From Mucilaginibacter mali (lineage in GTDB: Bacteria; Bacteroidota; Bacteroidia; Sphingobacteriales; Sphingobacteriaceae), in NCBI RefSeq assembly GCF_013283875.1, contig NZ_CP054139.1:4650001-4714000 (forward strand): a stretch of 64,000 nt of DNA, written 5' to 3'. Positions within the stretch are counted from its first letter, which is position 1, and each line of letters starts with the position of its first letter. Shown here piece by piece: positions 16,460-26,144 of this stretch. The position numbers and the translations under genes are program-made. Below the pieces are notes generated by a model. The model worked only from the letters and a program-made list of their open reading frames with translations, had not been told where the DNA came from and did no database searches.

Positions 16460-17239
16460 ATGAACACAACCCAAACCGTATTAGCCGTTTTACTTTTAGG
16501 AGCCTGTCTGCAGGTTGATGCCCAGAAATTACCCGGTGTGCAACAAAAGAGCGTTTATGCGCCGTCGGATATTAAAATTGACGGGAAAAACACGGAATGG
16601 AACGATAAGTTCCAGGCGTACAATAAGGTAACGCAATTATACTACACCTTGTCTAACGATAATACCAGTCTTTATCTTACCATTTATACACCTGATATCT
16701 TCACTATTGAAAAAGTGTTTGCCGGCGGCATTTCCTTCTCGGTGAAGGAAAAAAGCAGCAAATCCGATCCGATAGTTATTACCTACCCTACGGTTGGCCG
16801 CTCCATGGGTACGGATATGATCAGGAATATAAAGGAGATAGACGATAATAAATACGATAAAGATTTTGTAAACAGTAAATTCAGTGTTGCCTCATTAGGG
16901 ATCTTTCTGAAAAAGCCAGGCTCGCTTATTGATACCATACTATCGTTTAACAACAATTTGGGAATAAGGGTAGCGGGTTTATTTAACGAACACAAGGCGC
17001 TTACCTGCGAGTTAAAAGTCCCCCTTGCCGCTTTAGGGCAAAATATCAATATAGATGCCATTGCTTATGAAGTGCGGCTACCCGGGGCAAAGGTGCCGGC
17101 CGGAGCAGGGAACAGACAACTTGTTGCCGGGATAAACTTAGGTGGTGGCTCAGCACCTCCTCCGCCCAGCGACGCGGCTTTATTAGAGATGTTTAGTCCA
17201 ACTTATTTTTCGGGTACTTATATTATGGCCAGGAAATAG
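16460..17239 (+). CDS. Secreted CBM9-like domain protein
   Basis: The 259-residue protein starts with a signal peptide (1-21, cleavage near VDAQ). The region 'SDIKIDGKNTEWNDKFQAY' followed by 'LYYTLSNDNTSLYLTIYTPD' is the strand pattern of the carbohydrate-binding family 9-like/DOMON-type beta-sandwich. The rest, including a proline stretch 'GGGSAPPPPSDAALLEMFSP', is unassigned. No enzyme motif is visible. It may bind a sugar or heme in the periplasm. Confidence 0.65.
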   Translation: MNTTQTVLAVLLLGACLQVDAQKLPGVQQKSVYAPSDIKIDGKNTEWNDKFQAYNKVTQLYYTLSNDNTSLYLTIYTPDIFTIEKVFAGGISFSVKEKSSKSDPIVITYPTVGRSMGTDMIRNIKEIDDNKYDKDFVNSKFSVASLGIFLKKPGSLIDTILSFNNNLGIRVAGLFNEHKALTCELKVPLAALGQNINIDAIAYEVRLPGAKVPAGAGNRQLVAGINLGGGSAPPPPSDAALLEMFSPTYFSGTYIMARK

Positions 17240-17289
17240 TAAACGGGGGCATTTGTGGTAGCGGAGAGCGTGCGGGAGCTATTCACCAC

Positions 17290-17475
17290 GTCATTGCGAG
17301 GTACGGAGCAATCTCTACGCAGGCAGGTCTGTACATAAAATTAACGCCAGTCTGCTCTTAGCCGCAGGGGCCAAGTTCCTTTTGTCTTGATACAAAAGGA
17401 ACCAAAAAATCAAGTCAAAAAAATGCTTCTGCCCGCCCTGCATTGGCAAACATCGCCGGAGGCGGTTGCCAATGA
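17290..17475 (+). repeat. Structured dispersed repeat R5, copy A
   Basis: It begins with GTCATTGCGAGG, then a conserved box (GTCTGCTCTTAGCCGCAGGG from about 17349). Next is a perfect 10-bp hairpin, TTCCTTTTGT (17376-17385) with ACAAAAGGAA (17392-17401), whose loop CTTGAT (17386-17391) is complementary to ATCAAG at 17409-17414. A second hairpin CATTGGCAA/TTGCCAATG lies at about 17440-17474. It fills the gap between the convergent CBM9-like and KAP genes. Copies B and C are at 52406 and 60049. The 3' boundary of this copy is uncertain, and the remaining sequence to 17609 is GC-rich without a gene. Confidence 0.75.
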
Positions 17476-17609
17476 CATTCCCGCCAACGCTGGCCCGCTT
17501 TTTTGACAGGCCTGCGCTTTTAACAGGGCTTGGCCGGAACGGCCTTGGGATTACAGTTTCCTTATCGCTACCGCATACGTCCGCTTGTGGGCCGCTGGAG
17601 ATAGGCATA

Positions 17610-20600
17610 TTAAGCCTTTGCTATGGCTTTCAAGTTGTTTATAATCTCATTAATTTCCTCTTTGCTAATACTTTCAATAGACTGATTTTCCAATTCATGT
17701 ATTATACGGTTTGATTCTGTTTTGGAAATGTTCTTAATCTCTCTAATTATAGATATAGCATTGGAATGCTGATCCTTATGCTGTAGTTTAGAGATTATAT
17801 CCTTCACTAGCTTGGCTATGTGACTTTTAGAACCCGTTTCAGCTATCACTTTTAGGAAATCAATATTATTTGAAAAGTCAAAAATTCTTTCACCATCCAA
17901 AACCTTATCTATTGCCAATGATTGCAACTTTTTACTAAGTTTAAGTATACTCGCTTTGTTTTTTGCTGAAATAAGCGCGGATAAACTGTCCTTTGTTTTA
18001 TCATTAGAACTAATAGTTTCTAAAAAATTAATCATTGCTTCTTTATGACCATCATTATTTTCAATTAAATTTAAGATCTCAATAAGTTTTCCATCTTTTT
18101 GTTCATCTGTCACACTATTCGCCGTCTCTGTAAATACCGCTTCTAGAAGTTTAAAACTATTGTCGGTGTAGCTAGAATCTTTAATAATTACACCAAATAA
18201 AGGCTTTATATCATGCTTTGAGTTAATTAGCTCAATTAGCTTATTATTAAGTTGCTCTTGATATATCATAACAGCAACCACTTGGTTTAAAAAAGGGAGA
18301 ATATCAATTTGCCCCAATGAAAGCCTATATATGTTAAAATAAAATCTTAACAAAAGGTCTATATCGCTTTGAGCCGATATTGTTTCAGAAACATAATTAT
18401 GCATTGTATCATATTGCCGATGATTGGGATAAGTAGGATTATGTATAGCTCTACTCGAACTGATAAGATTTGAAATTGACCGCAGTTCATTAGATGAAGA
18501 TAGATCAGTATTTAAGACCGAAAGAAGGCTATTAATATTTTCAATAACTGTTGTAATTTCCGGTACATCTTTATTGGTAAAATCAGGATAAAGCTGGTTT
18601 ACTTGATTTAGAGCCGACTTTGTAATTTTTTCCGATGGCTGATGGTGTTCTAATATGAATTTGAGATCGCTAAAATAGGTATCCTCATTACTTAGCGTTG
18701 TTAAATTTTGTATTATAAATTCATATAAATTATCGTTGACTAATGATGCGATTTTTTCAGATGACCAATTTCTATCTAAATACCCAGGCGAAATTTCATA
18801 AGCTTTCTTAAAGTTATCGGCTAATCTCATTAATGTCTTTTCATCCTGATATATTTTTATCGCGGACTCAAGTGCATCCAACCACTTTTGCAATGGCTTC
18901 TCTATTTCAAATTTGCCATCTAACATTAATAAAAAATTCCCCGTTATATATGAACGCCCTTGTTCTTGAATGTTAACAGCGTATGTTAAAATATCGCTTA
19001 AATCTTTCTTGAGTTCAAAAATTTCATTTAAAGATGACTTGATAATCTCTTCAATACGCATATTAATAGTTCTGCTTAATAACTTCTCACTCTCAAGAAA
19101 CATTAATATATCTAAGCTATTTATGAACACGTTACCTATTAAATTCCTCTCCTTATAAGTATCTAATTGTTGAATTAGATAATCAGTTACGATTGAAAGT
19201 TTTTCGGTATCCCCATTAATAAATTTATTTATTTCGTCTATTTCAAGATTATTAATGTAGCCTTCTATCTCGCTTGGTAATGCATTAAAAACAATAGAGT
19301 TGGATAGAATTTGGCTAATGATTTTAATATCTACTGTTTCGGAAATCACACTCGTTTTTCTAAGGAAATTCCCTAAACTTTTATTCCATATACCTGGGTG
19401 TAGGTTATTAAAAATTCCTTCGTCCATATTTATCAAATATGGATTTTTAGATAATAAAGTATAATATCTCGGAAATTCCTCTCTTGCAATTAGAAGTTTG
19501 CAGATTAAAGTTTCATATTGTTTCGTAAAGGTATCATCGGGGTAACATTCTAGTTCCGCTGACAAATTGTTAAACATTTGGATAATTCTCCGAGGATTTG
19601 AAGCATATTCCTTTGATACTAAATCCAATGTATAATCGGAAAAATTTAGTGCGAATTTTTTGTTTACTTCTTTTGCAAATACATAGATTTCTGCTGTCTG
19701 ATATGGTTTTATTTTTAGTGTTGTATTGAAAAACTTCCTTAAAAACTCATCCGCTTCACGGTCGTCTGCTTTGAAAGCTTCACGTAAATGCCTCTTAAGT
19801 GAAGTTTCATCTACCGGTAAAATGAACAATACTTTTCCGTTACTTTCAAGGAAGCCCTTAATTGTACTAAGGAGTTCGGTCGCATAGTGCTTTTCGCATC
19901 GATCTATATTGTCAATAACAATAACAAGTTTATCTATATCGGTGGTGCTCTTTTCAACAATATAGTCGAACGCTCTTGAAAATTGTTCTGGAGAAAACAT
20001 CAAGGGGCGCTCTTCATTATATTTTGTATGTATTAACGATTGGACAAAACTTAGAGCTTTTGTTAATAGATCTTTATCGATTATTTTCTTTAGAGAAAGA
20101 AATACTGCAGAACTAAATATATATAAAGTTAATAATGAGACCAATGATAATACGTTAGCCTTGACCCATGGTACTGCGATATAACAAACTATTAAAATAA
20201 TTGGAATGGTTACACCTATTACCTTAAGCCATCTAGGTATCGTTATCTTAAATTCTTCTATTTGTTGTACGTGATTGGCGTACAGGTTATACTCTCTTTT
20301 ATTAAGTTCTACATTTAACTCCTTTGAAAGAGAAATTATAAAACTTCTTCGAAAAGCGTCTTCGGAATATTTCCAAGCATCGAATAGTGCAAATTTGGTT
20401 TTGAAGGTTTGGCTTCCTTCCAAGCTCTCTTTAGTTGTTTTTATTATGGAAGACTTTCCACTTCCCCACTCGCCAAAAAGGCCAATAGTAAACGGGCTAC
20501 CTTTAGGGGTATTTATAATCATTTTACTTAAAGTATCTGCGTATACTTTTGTATTTAAAAAATCAGTGCTTTTAAGTAATTGTATTTCTTGGTCGACTAT

Positions 20601-20615
20601 AAAATTTCTTTTCAT
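17610..20615 (-). CDS. KAP-family P-loop NTPase with membrane segments
   Basis: This 1001-residue protein has a Walker A GEWGSGKSS (48-56), 'FDAWKYSEDAFRRSFI' (78-93), two transmembrane helices inserted in the NTPase domain (about 132-150 and 153-176), and Walker B 'LVIVIDNIDRC' (230-240) followed by 'ILPVDETSLKRHL'. This membrane insertion between the Walker motifs is the defining trait of KAP NTPases, a family that includes the phage-exclusion protein PifA. The remaining 550 residues are helical, without a recognised domain. The gene is strikingly AT-rich next to its neighbours, stands alone, and is bordered by repeats R5 and R4, which suggests transfer. A defence role is an inference from family and context. 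Confidence 0.85.
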   Translation of the reverse strand: MKRNFIVDQEIQLLKSTDFLNTKVYADTLSKMIINTPKGSPFTIGLFGEWGSGKSSIIKTTKESLEGSQTFKTKFALFDAWKYSEDAFRRSFIISLSKELNVELNKREYNLYANHVQQIEEFKITIPRWLKVIGVTIPIILIVCYIAVPWVKANVLSLVSLLTLYIFSSAVFLSLKKIIDKDLLTKALSFVQSLIHTKYNEERPLMFSPEQFSRAFDYIVEKSTTDIDKLVIVIDNIDRCEKHYATELLSTIKGFLESNGKVLFILPVDETSLKRHLREAFKADDREADEFLRKFFNTTLKIKPYQTAEIYVFAKEVNKKFALNFSDYTLDLVSKEYASNPRRIIQMFNNLSAELECYPDDTFTKQYETLICKLLIAREEFPRYYTLLSKNPYLINMDEGIFNNLHPGIWNKSLGNFLRKTSVISETVDIKIISQILSNSIVFNALPSEIEGYINNLEIDEINKFINGDTEKLSIVTDYLIQQLDTYKERNLIGNVFINSLDILMFLESEKLLSRTINMRIEEIIKSSLNEIFELKKDLSDILTYAVNIQEQGRSYITGNFLLMLDGKFEIEKPLQKWLDALESAIKIYQDEKTLMRLADNFKKAYEISPGYLDRNWSSEKIASLVNDNLYEFIIQNLTTLSNEDTYFSDLKFILEHHQPSEKITKSALNQVNQLYPDFTNKDVPEITTVIENINSLLSVLNTDLSSSNELRSISNLISSSRAIHNPTYPNHRQYDTMHNYVSETISAQSDIDLLLRFYFNIYRLSLGQIDILPFLNQVVAVMIYQEQLNNKLIELINSKHDIKPLFGVIIKDSSYTDNSFKLLEAVFTETANSVTDEQKDGKLIEILNLIENNDGHKEAMINFLETISSNDKTKDSLSALISAKNKASILKLSKKLQSLAIDKVLDGERIFDFSNNIDFLKVIAETGSKSHIAKLVKDIISKLQHKDQHSNAISIIREIKNISKTESNRIIHELENQSIESISKEEINEIINNLKAIAKA

Positions 20616-21270
20616 TCCGGATAGGTTAGGTAAATTGTACTGCTATTAATTTGATAGACTTCTACAAAGCTAACAAACTATAAAGTATGTATTTAATGAT
20701 ATTTAACTCAATATCTCTTTAAACAAATTTAATAAAGAGCAAATCCCCTCTTTAACATAGGATATGATTGTCTTGCGTACTTTCCACCACATCTCGCGTT
20801 AGGGATGGCAGCGGATACCGGCCCCGAGCCTAAGGCCTGCAGGCGTATGAGCGTACAGCCCGGCCGCAGGCAACGCCATAATGCCTGAACCGGGATTTAA
20901 CGGATTCAGCAGATTACAGAATTTTTGTAATCGTGATAATTTTATTAATCGGTTTAATCCTTGTTCAGACAATTCTGGCTTAAACCCTTTCCTGCTATCG
21001 CTCCTTCGACAAGCTCAGGATGACAACCGCACCCCTCTAGGGGAGGGAACTATAATTCATAGGCCGATATGCCTAAAACCATCTCCTTGCCATGCTACCA
21101 CCCCCAGCCACTACCCTCAACCCCATCCTGTTCCCTTACCGACAGTGCAACCAAACCCCATTTTGTTTGCTGCAGGGACGTTTTGTCGTGTAACAAATCT
21201 ACGACAATAGGCGGCGGGCAGCCCGTGCAACGCTATTTTCAATAATTTAGTACAAAAAACCCTTAACAAA
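20616..21270. other. Long intergenic region with repeat remnants
   Basis: The 655 bp between the divergent KAP and amidohydrolase genes begin AT-rich (to about 20760). They then contain repeat R4 copy 2, a 'CTTCGACAAGCTCAGGATGA' fragment typical of another palindromic family (about 21004-21023), and a CCCCTCTAGGGG palindrome near 21034. The last 200 bp are C-rich without a credible reading frame. The promoter of the amidohydrolase operon must lie here, but no clear TAxxTTTG was located. Confidence 0.6.
20794..20891. repeat. Dispersed intergenic repeat R4, copy 2
   Basis: It shares GCGTTAGGGAT plus GCAG-YGGA at the left and AGCCCGGCCGCAGGCAACGC (about 20857-20876) at the right with 909-1025. 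The middle (CCGAGCCTAAGGCCTGCAGG region) differs completely. It is intergenic, 180 bp upstream of the KAP start. Confidence 0.6.
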
Positions 21271-24200
21271 ATGAAGAAACTATTACTTTTTTGTTTTGCC
21301 TTGTTAGTGGTGCAGTTATCGCGTGCGCAGCAAACCTACCCGGTTAACGGCGCATGGGATATCCGCCCCGGGCAATACGCGTTCACCAACGCCACTATTG
21401 TGGTGAGCGCCGACCAAACCATAACCGGCGGTACCCTGCTGGTGAAAGACAGAGTGATTGAAGCGGTTGGCGCCGGCGTGGCCGTTCCCAAAGGCTATAT
21501 CACGGTCGATCTGAAAGGAAAATTCATCTATCCATCACTGGTTGATGCTTATACCACCTACGGTACCCCCGAGGCTGCACGCGCGCAATTTGGCGCAGGC
21601 GGTGCCGGTGGCTTTGCCGCGGGTATCCGTACATCGGTAATGACCAGCAGCAAACCCGGCGCTTATGGCTGGAACGAGGCCATTAAACCCGAAATGAACG
21701 TTAAAGCCGTTTTCCATGCCGACGGTACCAAAGCCGGCGACCTGAAACGCTACGGCTTCGGCGCCGTGCAATCGATCATTCGCGATGGTATTGCCCGCGG
21801 TACTTCGGCCGCCGTTACGCTGGGCGACGAGCGCGACAACTTTGTGATGCTGAATGATAATGCTGCCGCGCACTACTCGTTTAGCAAAGGCACTGCCGCC
21901 ACCAACTATCCATCGTCACTGATGGGCAGTGTGGCCCTGCTGCGTCAAACCTATTATGATGCAACCTGGTACAAAACACAAAAAGAAGAATACAATATCT
22001 CTTTAGACGAGTTTAACAAAACCCAAAGCCTGCCGCAAATTTTTGAGGTGAGCGACCCGGCCAGCGTGTTACGTGCCGCTAAAATCGGCAAGGAGTTCGG
22101 TAAGCAATACATCTACAAAACAGAGGGTAAGGAATACCAGCGCATCGATGCCATGAAGGCCCTGAACAGCACCTTCATCATCCCGCTTACTTTCCCTTCA
22201 CCTTATGATATTGAAGACCCTATCGATGCCCGCAGCATCAGCTTCGAGCAATTGAAAGATTGGGAGTTAGCACCAACCAATCCTGCCGCTATGGAAAAGG
22301 CCGGTATTAAATTTGCCATTACGTCGTTCGGTGCCTCAAGCGCCCGCGATTTTTGGGGCAACCTGCGCAAAGCGATGGATTTTGGCCTGACCGAAAAAAC
22401 CGCTTTAAACGCGTTAACTACCGTCCCTGCCGAAATGCTGGGTATCGGCGATAGGGTAGGGACACTGGCCAAAGGTAAACTGGCCAACTTTATTATCACA
22501 TCGGCCAACCTGTTTAAGGCTGACAACGTGATCTACGAAAACTGGGTGGAAGGCCGCCAGTTTGTGGTGAGCAAAATTGATGCTTCGGCCGATATCCATG
22601 GTAAATATTCGGTAGCCGGCGATGGTTTTGCCAGCACTACCTTAACCATTGCAGGTACTGGTACCAGCTATAATGCTACTATCGACCGTGCCGGTGCCGA
22701 CAGCGCCCGTGCTACAGGTACATTTACCCGTGCCGGCGATATCGTTAGCCTTTATTTCGATTTCCGCAGCAAGCCCAGCGGAACTATCCGCATGTCGGGT
22801 TATATTTCTTCGCTAAATCCTGTGGTATTGAAAGGTACCGCTATTATGCCTGATGGTACCAGCAGCAACTGGACTGCTACTTATACCGGTGCTGCCCCTG
22901 CTGGTGGTGCCGGCGGTCGTGGTGGATTTGGTGGTGGCGGTTTTGCCGGTGGTGGTCGCCCGGGTGGCGCGCCTGGTGCTGGCGGTGCGGCCGACGCGGC
23001 TAAAACCGATACCAAAGTAGGCCCGGTAATTTATCCGTTTGTAGCTTATGGTAACGCCGAAGTTCCAAAGGCCGAAACTACCCTGTTTAAAAACGGTACT
23101 GTTTGGACCAACGAAAAAGAAGGGATCCTGAAGAATACCGACGTACTGATCGAGAACGGCAAGATCAAAGCCATCGGCAAAAACCTTACTGCCCCTGCAG
23201 GCGCTAAAGTGGTTGACGCTACCAATAAGCACATTACTGCCGGTATTATCGACGAACACTCGCATATTGCCGCAACAGGCGGTATTAACGAGGGCGCCCA
23301 GGCTGTTTCTGCCGAAGTGCGGATCCAGGACGTATTAGATTCAGAAGATATCAATATCTACCGCCAGCTGGCTGGTGGTGTTACCACTTCGCACATCCTG
23401 CATGGTTCGGCAAACCCAATCGGCGGCCAAACCCAGTTGATGAAACACCGCTGGGGTGTACTGCCATCAGAAATGATGTTCGAGGGCGCCGACGGCTTTA
23501 TCAAATTTGCCTTAGGTGAAAACGTTAAGGGCAGTAACAACAATGGTATCAATACCAACCCGCGCTTCCCGCAAACACGTATGGGTGTAGAGGAGGTTTA
23601 TATCGATGAGTTTACCCGCGCCAAAGAATACCTGGCTGCTAAAGCCGTTAAAGGCGCAAATGTACGCCGCGACCTGGAGCTGGATGCTATCGGCGAGATC
23701 CTGAACAACAAGCGCTTCATCACCTGCCACTCTTATGTGCAGTCGGAAATCAACATGCTGATGCATGTTTCAGATTCGATGGGCTTCCATATCAATACCT
23801 TTACCCACATTTTAGAGGGTTACAAAGTGGCCGATAAAATGAAAGCGCACGGTATTGCCGGTTCTACCTTTAGCGACTGGTGGGCTTACAAAAACGAGGT
23901 GGCCGAAGCCATCCCATACAACGGTAAGCTAATGCACGAGGTTGGTTTGGTAACAGGATTCAACTCGGATGATGAGGAGATGGCCCGCCGCCTGAACCAG
24001 GAAGCCGGTAAAGCCGTAACCTACGGTAAAATGAGTGAAGAGGATGCGCTGAAGCTGGTTACCCTTAACCCTGCCAAAATGCTGCATATCGACAATAAAG
24101 TAGGTAGCTTAAAAGTAGGTAAGGATGCCGACGTGGTTGTATGGTCAAGCGATCCGCTATCTATCTATGCCGTTTGCGAAAAAACTTATGTTGATGGTAT

Positions 24201-24462
24201 CCCATACTGGGATCTTTCTAAAGATGCCGAGAACCAAAAAGCCATGAAAGCCGAAAGCGGCCGCCTGATCCAAAAAATGATCGAAGCTAAAAGCGGTGGC
24301 GCTGCTACACAAGCACGTGGTGCAGGTAATGCCGGCCGTCGCCCACGTTACGAGTGCGAAACTTTAGAGGAAGACCAGTTTGTGGTAGCCGACGATGCTT
24401 ACGTGCAGGACGCTAAGGAGCGCGCGGCACAGCACGCGGCACAACGTAACCAAAACAAATAA
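21271..24462 (+). CDS. Exported double amidohydrolase-domain protein
   Basis: The 1063-residue protein has a signal peptide (1-19, ending SRAQ). It has two amidohydrolase-fold halves joined by a Gly-rich linker at about 543-573. The first half (about 20-430) keeps the family frame but reads 'YPSLVDAYTTYG' where the metal-binding HxH should be, so it is probably non-catalytic. The second half (about 600-1010) has intact ligands: EHSHIA with His663 and His665, 'FITCHSY', 'FTHILEGYKVADKM' and the catalytic Asp in 'GFNSDDEEM'. It likely hydrolyses a C-N bond, such as in dipeptides or cyclic amides, in the periplasm. It is followed 21 bp later by a related gene. Confidence 0.9.
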   Translation: MKKLLLFCFALLVVQLSRAQQTYPVNGAWDIRPGQYAFTNATIVVSADQTITGGTLLVKDRVIEAVGAGVAVPKGYITVDLKGKFIYPSLVDAYTTYGTPEAARAQFGAGGAGGFAAGIRTSVMTSSKPGAYGWNEAIKPEMNVKAVFHADGTKAGDLKRYGFGAVQSIIRDGIARGTSAAVTLGDERDNFVMLNDNAAAHYSFSKGTAATNYPSSLMGSVALLRQTYYDATWYKTQKEEYNISLDEFNKTQSLPQIFEVSDPASVLRAAKIGKEFGKQYIYKTEGKEYQRIDAMKALNSTFIIPLTFPSPYDIEDPIDARSISFEQLKDWELAPTNPAAMEKAGIKFAITSFGASSARDFWGNLRKAMDFGLTEKTALNALTTVPAEMLGIGDRVGTLAKGKLANFIITSANLFKADNVIYENWVEGRQFVVSKIDASADIHGKYSVAGDGFASTTLTIAGTGTSYNATIDRAGADSARATGTFTRAGDIVSLYFDFRSKPSGTIRMSGYISSLNPVVLKGTAIMPDGTSSNWTATYTGAAPAGGAGGRGGFGGGGFAGGGRPGGAPGAGGAADAAKTDTKVGPVIYPFVAYGNAEVPKAETTLFKNGTVWTNEKEGILKNTDVLIENGKIKAIGKNLTAPAGAKVVDATNKHITAGIIDEHSHIAATGGINEGAQAVSAEVRIQDVLDSEDINIYRQLAGGVTTSHILHGSANPIGGQTQLMKHRWGVLPSEMMFEGADGFIKFALGENVKGSNNNGINTNPRFPQTRMGVEEVYIDEFTRAKEYLAAKAVKGANVRRDLELDAIGEILNNKRFITCHSYVQSEINMLMHVSDSMGFHINTFTHILEGYKVADKMKAHGIAGSTFSDWWAYKNEVAEAIPYNGKLMHEVGLVTGFNSDDEEMARRLNQEAGKAVTYGKMSEEDALKLVTLNPAKMLHIDNKVGSLKVGKDADVVVWSSDPLSIYAVCEKTYVDGIPYWDLSKDAENQKAMKAESGRLIQKMIEAKSGGAATQARGAGNAGRRPRYECETLEEDQFVVADDAYVQDAKERAAQHAAQRNQNK

Positions 24463-24483
24463 TCCTTATTTGAAATGATCATC

Positions 24484-25815
24484 ATGAAAAGAACCATATT
24501 AAGTTTAGGGGGATTATTGCTTGGCACAGCCCTCACTTACGCGCAGGCCACCATATCGCCTGCAAAACCGCAAGGCAAGCCCATTGTTATCACCGGCGCC
24601 ACCATCCACGTGGGTAACGGCAAGGTGATCAGCAGCGGCTACATTGCCTTTGATAAAGGAAAAATTACCGCCATTGGCGAAGGCTCGGCCCCATCAATCT
24701 CGGGCGCCGATGTTATCGACGCTAAAGGCAAACAGGTTTACCCCGGCTTTATTTGCCCGGTAACTACCTTGGGCTTGGTAGAAATTGAAGAAGGTGCCCG
24801 CGGTACCGTAGACGAATCGGAAACCGGCGACCTGAACCCGCACGTGCGCTCGCTGGTAGCGTTCAACACCGATTCTAAAGTTATCCCAACCGTACGTTCA
24901 AACGGTATCCTGCTGGCACAGCCAACCCCAACCGGTGGGCAGATCAGCGGCGAATCGTCGGTTGTGCAACTGGATGCCTGGAACTGGGAAGACGCGGCCT
25001 ATAAAAAGGATATCGCCATCCACATGACCTGGCCAAGCAGCGGCGGCAGGCGTGGTGGTTTTGGCGGTGGCCGCCGTGGCGCTGCCCCAACAGCCGGTCC
25101 GCAGGAAACCCCTGCCGAGCGTGCACAACGCGCTTTAGATGCCATTACCAACCTGTTTAACCAGGCCAAAGCTTATGCCGAGATAGCTAAGCCCGAGGTA
25201 ACCAATATCCGCTTCGCGGCTATGAAAGGTTTGTTCGACGGCAGCAAAAAACTATTCGTAAACGCCGACGGCGCTAAAGAGATCGTTCAGGCGGTAAACT
25301 TTGCCAAAGAGTTTAAACTGCAACTGGTAATTGTTGGCGGCAAACAATCGTACCTGGTGGCCGATGTTTTAAAAGACAACAATGTTCCGGTAATCATCCG
25401 CGAAACCCAAACCGTACCCGAGCGCGACGAGGACGATGTTTACCTGCCATACAAATTGCCGCACCTGTTGCAGGATGCCGGTGTGATGTATGGCTTAACC
25501 GGTATTGCCTTTTGGCGCCAGCGTAACCTGCCGTTTGAGGCTGGCCAGGCCGTAAGCTATGGCTTAAGCAAAGAGCAGGCCTTATCAATGATCACCCTGA
25601 ACAACGCCAAGATCCTGGGTATTGACAAAACCACCGGCTCGTTAGAGACCGGCAAGGATGCCAACCTGTTCATTTCAGGCGGCGATGCATTGGATATGAT
25701 CACCCTTGACGTACAGAAAGCCTTTATACAGGGCCGCGACATTAACCTTGATAACCTGCATAAACAGCTTTACCGCAAGTTTGCAGGCAAATACGGTTTA
25801 GAGCCGAAACTATAA
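24484..25815 (+). CDS. Exported amidohydrolase-like protein, degenerate active site
   Basis: From the second ATG (24484), which gives a clean signal peptide ('MKRTILSLGGLLLGTALTYA'), the product is 443 residues. An ATG three codons upstream (24475) is an alternative. It is homologous to the first half of the preceding protein: 'IVITGATIHVGNGKVISSGY' and 'KQVYPGFICPVTTLGLVEI', where HxH is replaced by PVTT. It also carries a Gly/Arg-rich insert 'GGRRGGFGGGRRGAAP'. The C-terminal 'GSLETGKDANLFISGGD' is the usual closing beta-sandwich. It is probably a non-catalytic partner of the upstream enzyme, expressed from the same transcript and ended by the terminator at 25839. Confidence 0.88.
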   Translation: MKRTILSLGGLLLGTALTYAQATISPAKPQGKPIVITGATIHVGNGKVISSGYIAFDKGKITAIGEGSAPSISGADVIDAKGKQVYPGFICPVTTLGLVEIEEGARGTVDESETGDLNPHVRSLVAFNTDSKVIPTVRSNGILLAQPTPTGGQISGESSVVQLDAWNWEDAAYKKDIAIHMTWPSSGGRRGGFGGGRRGAAPTAGPQETPAERAQRALDAITNLFNQAKAYAEIAKPEVTNIRFAAMKGLFDGSKKLFVNADGAKEIVQAVNFAKEFKLQLVIVGGKQSYLVADVLKDNNVPVIIRETQTVPERDEDDVYLPYKLPHLLQDAGVMYGLTGIAFWRQRNLPFEAGQAVSYGLSKEQALSMITLNNAKILGIDKTTGSLETGKDANLFISGGDALDMITLDVQKAFIQGRDINLDNLHKQLYRKFAGKYGLEPKL

Positions 25816-25838
25816 GATTAATTATTTGTGATTTTTTG

Positions 25839-25868
25839 AAAAGCGCCCTGGAAACGGGCGCTTTTTTT
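25839..25868 (+). terminator. Intrinsic terminator of the amidohydrolase operon
   Basis: AAAAGCGCCC and GGGCGCTTTT pair across a 7-nt loop (TGGAAAC), followed by a T7 run. It lies 24 bp after the stop codon. Confidence 0.9.
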
Positions 25869-25940
25869 GTTTGAGATGGTTGATGGGCCATTCGCTTTCT
25901 GCAGCCATGTGCACTCCAAGCTTCACACTAAAAAAGAGAT

Positions 25941-26073
25941 TGTCATTTCGAACCCTTGGCGGGAGGGAAATAGTGAGGCAAGGGTGAGAAATCTTATACG
26001 TGCGACAAACATATCGTATAAGATTTCTCCTCACACCAACACACTACCCTCCACGTGTTCGTCGAAATGACAA
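25941..26073. repeat. Dispersed palindromic repeat R2, copy a
   Basis: The outer arms GTCATTTCGA and TCGAAATGAC and inner arms AGAAATCTTATACG and CGTATAAGATTTCT form nested stems over about 130 bp. Other copies are at 27143-27278, 30332-30464 and 50978-51113, with a fragment at 47109-47164. In copy c both sides of the outer arm change together (GTCATCTCGA/TCGAGATGAC). Confidence 0.8.
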
Positions 26074-26144
26074 GGTGTTTAATCACCGGCTACATCCGCT
26101 ATTAATTATTTGTACTTTTAGCATAAACAAAACACCCCACCACA

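Noticed and set aside
17466..17714. 82-codon frame spanning the end of repeat R5 copy A and the KAP 3' end
   Set aside because: It crosses a repeat and the end of a convergent gene; no domain or conservation is visible.
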